Shown one piece after another: positions 8,007 through 14,944 of a stretch of 64,000 nucleotides of DNA. A program made the position numbers and the translations under genes. The first letter of the stretch is position 1, and every line of letters begins with the position of its first letter. The notes beneath the pieces are model-generated. The model did not search any database and was not told where the DNA came from. It saw nothing but the letters and a program-made list of their open reading frames with translations. The DNA is from CAVVXN01 sp963772585 (GTDB lineage: Bacteria; Planctomycetota; PLA2; JAEUHO01), in assembly GCA_963772585.1 (NCBI GenBank), contig CAVYXV010000002.1, positions 310,001 through 374,000 of the forward strand. The letters are read 5' to 3'.

Positions 8007-10106
8007 TCACCCTCCCTCGTGATCGCCCCCCGCGCGCGCCAGGCGGGTCCCGACGCGTTGGCGCAGGCGGGCGTGGTCGGGCGCCTGGAGGCGCGGGTCC
8101 TCTTCGAGGAGGGCGGCCGACGCACGGCGGGCCCGTTCGAGCACGGGGAGATCGCGGGGCAGTCGCGCCGCGGTGAAGCCGGGGGCTCCGTGTTGGCGGG
8201 TTCCGAGGAGGTCGCCCGTTCCCCTCAGGAGGAGGTCCTCCTCGGCGATGCGGAACCCGTCGTCCGTGGCGGCCAGGACGTCGAGGCGGGCGGGCCTCCC
8301 CGCCGTGGAACGGTCGACGAGGACGCAGAGCCCCCCGCCCGTGCCGCGCCCGATGCGCCCCCGGAGTTGATGGAGCTGGGAGAGGCCGAACCGCTCCGCG
8401 TGCTCGACGACGAGCACGGTCGCGTTCGGCACGTCCACGCCCACCTCGATGACGACGGTCGCGACCAGCACACGGACGTCGCCGCCCCGGAAGGCGTCCA
8501 TCACCGCCTGCTTGTCGTGCGCCTTCATCTTGCCGTGGAGCAGGCCGACGCGGACCTCGGGGAGCGCCTTCGCCCACCGCGCCTGACCGCGCACGGCGTC
8601 GGCGAGGCCGACCTTGTCGCTTTGGTCCACCAGCGGGTAGACCACGAACGCCTGCCGTCCCTTTGCGAGCTCGGCCCGCAGGCGGTCGAACACCCGAAGG
8701 CGTTCCCGCCGGTCCACGACCCACGTCTCCACGGGGACGCGGCCGGGCGGCCGCCCTTCGACCACGCTGAGATCGAGGTCCCCGTACACGGTGAGCGCGA
8801 GGGTGCGGGGGATCGGCGTGGCGGTCATCACGAGGACGTGCGGCCGGCGGGGCGCATCCGTTCCTTCTCCCTTCTCCACCAGGGCGTGTCGCTGGCGGAC
8901 GCCGAACTTGTGTTGCTCGTCCACCACGACCAGACCGAGGCGCCGGAAGTCCACGCCCTTCGAGATCACGGCGTGCGTCCCGACGACGATGTCCGCCTCG
9001 CCCGCGGCGATGCGGGCGAGCGCCTCCTCCCGTGCGCGGCCGCGGCGGCTGCCCACGAGGACTTCGAGACGGACCCGGCTCCCGCGGAGGAGCTCCTCCA
9101 TGGTGGCCAGATGCTGCCGGGCGAGGACCTCGGTGGGCGCCATGAACGCGCCCTGCGCCCCGGCGGCCACGACGGCGAGCAGCGCGTAGGCGGCCACCGC
9201 GGTCTTTCCGCTCCCCACGTCGCCCTGGACGAGCCGCTGCATCGGCCAGGGTCGGGCGAGGTCCTCGACGATGTCGGCGACGGCGCGTTCCTGTCCGGGC
9301 GTCAGGGTGAAGGGCAACCGCCGGCGGATGCGCCCGTCCACCCGCGCGTCCACGCGGACGGGGTACGCCCGCTCCCGGCGACGCATCCGCCGCCGGCGCG
9401 CCATCAGGATCTCGTGGACCAGCAGTTCGTCGAACGCGAGGCGCCGGCGCGCGGCCTCGGCCTCCTCGAAGGTCTCGGGGAAGTGCAGGGAACGGAGGGC
9501 GTCCGCGAGCGAGGGGAGCGACAGCGACGCGCTCAACGCCTCCGGCACCGGGTCTTCGACGCCGTCCACCGCGGGGAGCGCGTCCCAGACGGCGCGTCGA
9601 ACCACGGCCGCGGAGAGCCCCGTGGTCAGCGGGTGCACGGGAACGATGTGCCCCACGCCGGGCGGCCCCTCGGGGTCCTCTCCGCCCGGCGGCGGCAGCG
9701 TCTCGACGGCGGGACCCGCGATCTCCAGGCTCTTCCCGCGACGGCGGATCGGACCGTAGAGGGCGAGGAGGGTGCCGGCCTCGTGAGGCCGTCTCGAGAA
9801 CCCGCGCTGGAACCAGCGCGCCACGACGCGCCCGCTCTCGTCCTCCACCCAGGTCTCCAGGATGCGGAGGCCGCCCCGCGCGCGGATGGCCCGGGAGGAG
9901 AGCACGCGACCGATCACCGGCACGGCCGGCCCCGGCTCGAGCCGGCCGATGGGATGGGGGTGGCGCCGGTCCTCGTACCGCCGCGGCGCGAGGCGGAGGA
10001 GGTCCTCGACCGTCTCGACCCCGAGCCGCCCGAGCGCCTCGCGCCGGGCCCGGGAGATGCCGGGAAGGACGGCGACGTCGTCGCGGGCCGAGGCGACGGC
10101 GTTCAC
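8007..10106 (-). CDS. recG: ATP-dependent DNA helicase RecG
   Basis: Branch-migrating helicase that reverses stalled forks and processes recombination intermediates. The 699-aa length matches the family. The N-terminal wedge/OB region reads PVIGRVLSSRAI through a WFQRGFS segment. The helicase core has Walker A GDVGSGKT, APTEVLARQH, the DEQH box VVDEQHKFGVRQR, and MTATPIPRTLALTVYGDLD. The C-terminal helicase half has VATVVIEVGVDVPNATVLV and the QLRGRIGRG motif VI. The start is GTG 10106, which overlaps the stop of the upstream small gene (GTGA). The open frame extends much further upstream, but that part is shadow sequence antisense or out of frame to the small gene. Confidence 0.95.
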   Translation of the reverse strand: MNAVASARDDVAVLPGISRARREALGRLGVETVEDLLRLAPRRYEDRRHPHPIGRLEPGPAVPVIGRVLSSRAIRARGGLRILETWVEDESGRVVARWFQRGFSRRPHEAGTLLALYGPIRRRGKSLEIAGPAVETLPPPGGEDPEGPPGVGHIVPVHPLTTGLSAAVVRRAVWDALPAVDGVEDPVPEALSASLSLPSLADALRSLHFPETFEEAEAARRRLAFDELLVHEILMARRRRMRRRERAYPVRVDARVDGRIRRRLPFTLTPGQERAVADIVEDLARPWPMQRLVQGDVGSGKTAVAAYALLAVVAAGAQGAFMAPTEVLARQHLATMEELLRGSRVRLEVLVGSRRGRAREEALARIAAGEADIVVGTHAVISKGVDFRRLGLVVVDEQHKFGVRQRHALVEKGEGTDAPRRPHVLVMTATPIPRTLALTVYGDLDLSVVEGRPPGRVPVETWVVDRRERLRVFDRLRAELAKGRQAFVVYPLVDQSDKVGLADAVRGQARWAKALPEVRVGLLHGKMKAHDKQAVMDAFRGGDVRVLVATVVIEVGVDVPNATVLVVEHAERFGLSQLHQLRGRIGRGTGGGLCVLVDRSTAGRPARLDVLAATDDGFRIAEEDLLLRGTGDLLGTRQHGAPGFTAARLPRDLPVLERARRASAALLEEDPRLQAPDHARLRQRVGTRLARAGGDHEGG

Positions 10107-10537
10107 GGGGTCCGGCCCTCCCCCAGGACCCACGCGCCGGGATGACGCCGTTCGAAATCGCGGCGCATGGCGTCGCGGCGGGGGCCCGGCGGCGTCCGGG
10201 AGAGGATCTCCCACCGCGCGCGCGCCGCGGCGGCGGAGTCGGGGTGCTCCCGGAGGACCGCGTAGATCGCGGGGAGGTCCTCGCGGGCGAGGGCGCCCAC
10301 CAGCGCGGCCTCGGCCCGATCCTCGGCCCCGAGGCCGATCGGGAGCCGGGCCAGGTGATCGAGCGCCGACGCCGGCTCGCCGGCTTCCAGCGCCCGGTGC
10401 GCCGCGAGGAGCTCGGGAGGGCGGTGGCGGCCGGGCGGGAGGGACGGCACGAGGGCGGCCCGCCGGCCGGACAGCCCTCCCGCGAACCCGGCGGCACCGG
10501 CGAGGAGCACGGCGAGGACGGCCGAGAGGCGCACCAT
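10103..10537 (-). CDS. Small membrane-anchored hypothetical protein
   Basis: 144 aa from ATG 10537. Residues 4-22 form a hydrophobic signal or anchor (LSAVLAVLLAGAAGFAGGL). The rest is a soluble, Ala/Arg-rich helical region (LLAAHRALEAGEPASALDHL, then EDLPAIYAVLREHPDSAAAA) that looks like one or two TPR-type helical pairs. No catalytic motif is visible and I do not recognise the family. It is coupled to recG through the GTGA overlap, although a functional link to RecG is not obvious. No strong ribosome site is seen before the ATG, so the exact start is uncertain. Confidence 0.65.
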   Translation of the reverse strand: MVRLSAVLAVLLAGAAGFAGGLSGRRAALVPSLPPGRHRPPELLAAHRALEAGEPASALDHLARLPIGLGAEDRAEAALVGALAREDLPAIYAVLREHPDSAAAARARWEILSRTPPGPRRDAMRRDFERRHPGAWVLGEGRTP

Positions 10538-10613
10538 GTCCGAGGGGAGCGTACGCGAGGGCGCCGACCCGTCGCCTCCCCGCCGGGCCGGGGGGCTGTT
10601 GCGCGCTTTTTGC

Positions 10614-10637
10614 GAACAGGGGGCCTCGTTCCTCGTA
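10614..10637 (+). promoter_or_regulatory. Possible ECF-type promoter before the sigma gene
   Basis: GAAC (10614-10617) and CGTA (10634-10637) are separated by 16 nt, the usual arrangement for ECF sigma promoters. They lie about 58 nt before the TTG start of the sigma factor gene, so autoregulation is possible. Motif evidence only. Confidence 0.3.
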
Positions 10638-10695
10638 CCTACGGGTGTGAGGATTCGAGGCGGCGGGAACCCGCGTCGTCTCTCGGGGTCCAATC

Positions 10696-11307
10696 TTGGC
10701 AGATCGACGAACCCGACCCGCGGAGAACGACCCGGACCAGGAAGCCATCACGGCCTTCCGGGACGGCGATCCGGGGGCTTTCGATCGGCTCGTGAGGAGG
10801 CACCAGGACCGGGTCTATCGCCTGGCCCGACGCCTCCTCTCGGACGCCGACGCCGCCCTCGATGCCGCCCAGGAGACCTTCGTGAAGGCCTGGCGGGCGC
10901 TCCCCCGCTTCCAGGGAAACGCCCTCTTCACGACATGGCTCACCCGCATCGCCATCAACCAGTGCCGGAACGAGCTCCGGCGCCGCCGCACGGTGAAACA
11001 CACGCGGCCCCTGTCGCTCGACGCCCCCGCACCGGGCTCGGGCGCCCTCCGGGGCGAGATGCTGGCGGCGATGGGCCCTCAGGCCTGGGAAGTGGCGCGC
11101 GGCCGCGAGGTGGACGCCGGCATCCGGGCGGCGCTCTCGCACCTCGATGCGGAGGCGCGAGAGGTCCTGCTGCTCCGCGAGGTCGAGGATCTGTCCTACG
11201 AGGACATGGCCGAGGTGCTCGACGTCCCGGTCGGCACCGTACGCAGCCGTCTGCACCGTGCGCGCGCCGAGCTGCGTCGGCGCATGGCGGCCGTCCTCGA
11301 CTCCTGA
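10696..11307 (+). CDS. RNA polymerase sigma factor, ECF subfamily
   Basis: 203 aa. Region sigma-2 is at about residues 15-95, with FDRLVRRHQDRVYRLARRLL, DAAQETFVKAWRALPRF and FTTWLTRIAINQCRNELRRR. Region sigma-4 is at about 140-200, with LSYEDMAEVLDVPVGTVRSR forming the helix-turn-helix that reads the -35 element. There is no sigma-1.1 or sigma-3, as expected for the ECF class. The start codon is TTG 10696; no better start is in frame. The next gene, 25 nt downstream, encodes a single-span protein with a helical N-terminal domain and is the likely anti-sigma partner, which would make this an envelope-signal switch. Confidence 0.92.
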   Translation: MADRRTRPAENDPDQEAITAFRDGDPGAFDRLVRRHQDRVYRLARRLLSDADAALDAAQETFVKAWRALPRFQGNALFTTWLTRIAINQCRNELRRRRTVKHTRPLSLDAPAPGSGALRGEMLAAMGPQAWEVARGREVDAGIRAALSHLDAEAREVLLLREVEDLSYEDMAEVLDVPVGTVRSRLHRARAELRRRMAAVLDS

Positions 11308-11332
11308 CGGCCCCCCACCCGGTCCACGCGCC

Positions 11333-12547
11333 ATGAACCCCCAGGACGAATCCCTGCTGAACGACCTGCTCGACGGGTGCATCGACGACGGCGAGGCCGT
11401 GCAGCTTCGACGGCGCATCCACGACGAGCCCGTGCTGCGGGAGACGTGGGACGAGTTGCGCCGCATCCGCGCACTCCTCCGCGCCGACGACGGTCTGCGG
11501 GCCCCGCCCGACTTCCTGGCGGGGGTGCAGGCGCGCATCGAAGCGGCACCGTCGGCGTCCCGCGAGGCCGCCCCCCACCCCCTCGCACGGCGTTGGCGAT
11601 CCCGGCCGCTCCGGACGGTGGCGGGGTTGATCGCCGCCGCCGCGCTCGTCCTCGTGGGGGTCTTCCTGGGAAGCCGCGGCCTGGGTCCTGAGGACCACGA
11701 CGCCGGGCCGGCGAGGCGGGTGGCCAGGATCCGGAGCGAAACCCGGGCGACGGCGTCCGAAGCCCTTGGCGCGAACGCCCGCGGGCGCGGTCCGGGCGCG
11801 GTGGGGCGGAAGGAGGCGGCGGAGGCCATCGCGAGCCCCGTGATGGCCGCGGTCGGCACCGCCGGGCCGGGCGGCGCGGCCCCGGCGGCGCCGTTGGGGG
11901 GCGCGCCGATGCCCGCCGCCCCGCTGCCCGCCGCGCCGATGCCCGCCGCCCCGCTGCCCGCCGCTCCGGCTCTCGCGGCGCCGGAGCGCGCCGTGTGCAC
12001 GATCGCCCTCTACGCCGCGTCCGCCCGGGAGGGCGAGGCCCTCGTCGACGACGTGCTGGCCCGGCTGGCGCCGGCGACCGCCTCCGACGGCCTGGTGGCG
12101 AGGCCCGCCCCCGCGGAAGAGCACGCCGACATGCCGGAGTCCGACCCCCTCCCTCTCGGGTTCCGGCTGGCACCGGCGGCGGGGGACCGCGTTCTCGGCA
12201 CGGTGACGCGACGGGTCACCGTCGGCGAGTTCTCGAGCCTGAGGGCGCTGGCCCTCGAAGGGGAATTGGGCCGCGCGTCCAGCCAGTCGCCGGGGGCGAT
12301 GGCGGAGCGGCGGGCCGAGGATGCGGCGAACCCGGAACCGAAGACGGACGCCGAGATGCGGACGGCCTCGGCGCGCGAGAGCGAGCGCGACAAGGGGAAG
12401 CGGGAGGGGGCCGAAACCGAGACCCTCGAGGTCCGGATCGTGATCCTCGCCGCCGAGCCGCCCGTACCCACCGCCAGGGGCGCGGTGAGGACGCGCAACG
12501 CGCCCGACAACGCACCCGAACCCGAACCCGCTGCGGCCGGTCGCTGA
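11333..12547 (+). CDS. Probable membrane-spanning anti-sigma factor
   Basis: 404 aa from ATG 11333. The cytoplasmic N-terminus (residues 1-55) is helical and resembles anti-sigma domains (LLNDLLDGCIDDGEAVQLRR). It lacks the HxxxCxxC zinc motif. One membrane helix is at about 99-120 (TVAGLIAAAALVLVGVFLG). The exported part is an Ala/Pro-rich linker with a MPAAPLPAAP repeat, then a beta-rich segment (ERAVCTIALYAASAREGEAL) and a charged Glu/Arg-rich C-terminus. The role is inferred from its position directly after the ECF sigma gene and from its topology. The exported domain matches nothing I know. Confidence 0.7.
   Translation: MNPQDESLLNDLLDGCIDDGEAVQLRRRIHDEPVLRETWDELRRIRALLRADDGLRAPPDFLAGVQARIEAAPSASREAAPHPLARRWRSRPLRTVAGLIAAAALVLVGVFLGSRGLGPEDHDAGPARRVARIRSETRATASEALGANARGRGPGAVGRKEAAEAIASPVMAAVGTAGPGGAAPAAPLGGAPMPAAPLPAAPMPAAPLPAAPALAAPERAVCTIALYAASAREGEALVDDVLARLAPATASDGLVARPAPAEEHADMPESDPLPLGFRLAPAAGDRVLGTVTRRVTVGEFSSLRALALEGELGRASSQSPGAMAERRAEDAANPEPKTDAEMRTASARESERDKGKREGAETETLEVRIVILAAEPPVPTARGAVRTRNAPDNAPEPEPAAAGR
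11903..11962 (+). repeat. Two exact 30-bp tandem units inside the anti-sigma gene
   Basis: Units at 11903-11932 and 11933-11962 are identical and encode APMPAAPLPA twice in the extracytoplasmic linker. The unit length is a multiple of three, so copy number can change without breaking the frame. Confidence 0.9.
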
Positions 12548-12568
12548 GACTCGCGAGACGCCGCGCCG

Positions 12569-12583
12569 GCCGCCCGGGGCGGC
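12569..12583. terminator. Short GC dyad between convergent genes
   Basis: GCCGCCCGGGGCGGC is a near-perfect inverted repeat filling the gap between the anti-sigma stop and the phosphatase stop. It could end transcription from both sides, but there is no T-run on either strand. Confidence 0.3.
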
Positions 12584-13426
12584 TCAGTACGAACGCGCGG
12601 CCCGGGCGACGACGACCGTGATGTTGTCCGGGCCGCCCCGGGCGTTCGCCAGGGCGATCAGCCGGTCGCACAGGGCGCAGGGATCGCCGCCGAGTCGTAG
12701 CTGGCTCTGGAGGTCGCGGTTGTTCACGACCCCCGTCAGGCCATCGGTACACAGCACGAGCGTGTCGTCCGCTTCGAGGATCTCGGTCTGATGGGCCACC
12801 TCGAGCGGTTCGTCGGTTCCGAGCGCCTGGAGGATGATGTTGCGCCCGGCCATGCGCTCGGCCTCCTCCTCGCTGATGATGTTGTCTTCGATCAGCTTGC
12901 CGACGAGGCTCTGGTCCTTGGTGAGCTGGCGCAGGTGCCCCTTGCGGAAGAGGTAGGCGCGGCTGTCGCCCACCTGGGCGATCTCGACCGTCTCGCCGCG
13001 CACCCACACCGCCGTGAGCGTCGTACCCATCCCGCGGCGACGGGGGTTGTTCTCCCCCTCCCCGCGGATCGTGGCGTTCGCCGATTCGACCGCCGCCTTC
13101 AAGAGCAACCCGAACCCGTGGGGGGCGAGCCGGTTGGGGTCCACCCAGCGAGACCGCCGCGCCATCTCCGACCCGAGCGTCTGCACGGCGAGGCCGCTCG
13201 CGACCTCCCCCGCCAGGGCGCCGCCCATGCCGTCCGCCACCGCGAGAATCAACCCCGGGAAGACGACGTCGAACGCGCCTTCCCCGTCGTCGACCTCGGC
13301 GAGCGCACGGCCGAGCGGCGCGACCCAGAGGGCATCCTCGTTGTTCGCACGGACGTGCCCGGTGGAGGACCGACCGCACCAGGTCAAGCGCAGGCTCGGA
13401 GCCTGCTCCCCACGACTCAGGGACAT
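12584..13426 (-). CDS. PP2C-family Ser/Thr protein phosphatase
   Basis: Metal-dependent phosphatase that removes phosphate from Ser/Thr, usually countering Hanks-type kinases. The 280-aa protein has the motifs in order: RANNEDALW near residue 25, AVADGMGG (metal-binding Asp), GTTLTAVWV, QVGDSRAYLFRKG, QLTKDQSLV, LCTDGLTGVV and GGPDNITVVV. This is the single-domain bacterial PrpC/Stp type, with no membrane anchor. I chose ATG 13426 because the conserved domain starts within 20 residues of it; the open frame upstream has no family resemblance. No kinase gene is adjacent. Confidence 0.93.
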   Translation of the reverse strand: MSLSRGEQAPSLRLTWCGRSSTGHVRANNEDALWVAPLGRALAEVDDGEGAFDVVFPGLILAVADGMGGALAGEVASGLAVQTLGSEMARRSRWVDPNRLAPHGFGLLLKAAVESANATIRGEGENNPRRRGMGTTLTAVWVRGETVEIAQVGDSRAYLFRKGHLRQLTKDQSLVGKLIEDNIISEEEAERMAGRNIILQALGTDEPLEVAHQTEILEADDTLVLCTDGLTGVVNNRDLQSQLRLGGDPCALCDRLIALANARGGPDNITVVVARAARSY

Positions 13427-13613
13427 GGGGCATCCCCGTTCCAACGAGCGTCCATCGGTTCGTTTCGTCCCGTCTCCCGCCGCCTGGGCGAGCCTAGGCC
13501 GGCGGCGGGCCACGGTACGCCGAGTGCGGGCGGGCATCAACCCGCCGGACTCCCGGTCGCGAAGCCGGCCCGCCTGCCTTGACGGTGCCCATGAGCCTCT
13601 CGACAATCCCTCC

Positions 13614-14930
13614 GTGAGGCCTTCTCTCTCCGCCCTGCTGCTGTTCGTGTGCCTCGGTTTCATGCTACCGCCCGGTCCGTCGACGGCCGAGGACGAATCA
13701 CCCGCGACCCGCGCGGAGGTCGAGGTCCGTCCGCTCGAGGGCAGCCCCTTCCGCGGGAGGCTCCTGGGCCTGGACGCAAGCACGGCCACGCTCGCCACGG
13801 GGTCGGGCGAGCGCCGGGTCTCCCTCGGCGAGGTTCGCGCGATCCGGCGGGTCGCGGAGGCCGAGGAGACCGCGGCGACCGGTGGGCCGGGTCTCCGGCT
13901 ACGCCTGGTCGGCGGCGAGGAGATCCGGGGCACCTACGCGGGCAGTTCGGACGCGGGCATCCGCATCGAGTCCTCCAGTGCGGGGAAGGTCCTCCTTCCG
14001 TACGATTCCATCCGTACGCTCGCCCGGATCCCGCAGGGAGCGGGCCCCTGCGAGGAGCCCGAGGCGAAGATGCCGGCGTCCTCGGGGAAGGACGTGCTCT
14101 CGCTGGAGAACGGCGACACGTACGAAGGCCTGTTGCTCGGCGTGGACGACGACGGATTCCTCATCGAGGGCGAGGGCGGCACCCAGCGCCGCATCGGCTG
14201 GGAGGGCGTCGAGGTCCTCCGCCTCGAGAACGAGGCCCCGCCGCCGGCCGAGGGCCTCGTCCTGGAGATCGAATCGACCGACGGCTCGCGCTGGATCCCC
14301 GGCGAGGGGCCGACCCTCGTCGAGGGGACGGTCCGCTTCACGCTCCGGTCCAGTCCGAAGAGCGCGGTCGCGCTGCCGGTGGCCGAGGTCGCGGTGGTGC
14401 GCCCCTCGGGCGGCGCGTTCGTCTACGCGGACCAGCTCCCGTTCGAGAGCACCGTCGAGACGCCCTACGGGTTTGGCGTGCCCGACGATCTCGACCCGGT
14501 GTTCCTCCAGCAGTGGTTCGGCGCGAGGGTCGATCGCCGCCCCACGGGGTGTCCGCTGACCCTGGCCGGCCGGACGTACCGCCACGGCTTCGCCGTGCAC
14601 GCCCGCTCCCGCATCACGTTGTCCCTGGGCGGCACGTACCGTCGGTTCCAGACGACCTTCGGCGTGGACGACGAGGTCTTGCGGACGGAGGCGGGCCCCG
14701 CGGCGTCCCCGGGAGCCGGCGACGTCCAGGGCGTCGTGGACGCCCGTGTCCTGGTGGACGGCGAAGTGGCCTGGCAGGCGAAGGGCGTACGGGCGGGAGC
14801 GACCCCGCGCGAGGTGGGACCGATCGACGTCTCGGGGCACTCGACGCTCGTGCTCGAGGTGGACTACGGTGACTTCGACCAGTTCGTCGGCGACCGCGGG
14901 ACCTGGGCCGACCCGATCCTCGTCAAGTGA
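13614..14930 (+). CDS. Exported protein with Sm-like barrels and NPCBM domain
   Basis: 438 aa from GTG 13614. A signal peptide (LSALLLFVCLGFMLPPGPSTA) is followed by three similar stretches of about 45 aa with a small beta-barrel pattern: LEGSPFRGRLLGLDASTATL, LVGGEEIRGTYAGSSDAGI and LENGDTYEGLLLGVDDDGF. The C-terminal region of about 150 aa (TYRHGFAVHARSRITLSLGG, YRRFQTTFGVDDEV, LVLEVDYGDFDQFVGD, GTWADPIL) fits NPCBM, a carbohydrate-binding-module-like domain frequent in Planctomycetota and Verrucomicrobiota. No catalytic domain is visible. The vWA gene starts 14 nt downstream, so they are likely one operon. The start lacks a clear ribosome site. Confidence 0.82.
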   Translation: MRPSLSALLLFVCLGFMLPPGPSTAEDESPATRAEVEVRPLEGSPFRGRLLGLDASTATLATGSGERRVSLGEVRAIRRVAEAEETAATGGPGLRLRLVGGEEIRGTYAGSSDAGIRIESSSAGKVLLPYDSIRTLARIPQGAGPCEEPEAKMPASSGKDVLSLENGDTYEGLLLGVDDDGFLIEGEGGTQRRIGWEGVEVLRLENEAPPPAEGLVLEIESTDGSRWIPGEGPTLVEGTVRFTLRSSPKSAVALPVAEVAVVRPSGGAFVYADQLPFESTVETPYGFGVPDDLDPVFLQQWFGARVDRRPTGCPLTLAGRTYRHGFAVHARSRITLSLGGTYRRFQTTFGVDDEVLRTEAGPAASPGAGDVQGVVDARVLVDGEVAWQAKGVRAGATPREVGPIDVSGHSTLVLEVDYGDFDQFVGDRGTWADPILVK

Positions 14931-14944
14931 AGCGATGAGATGAC

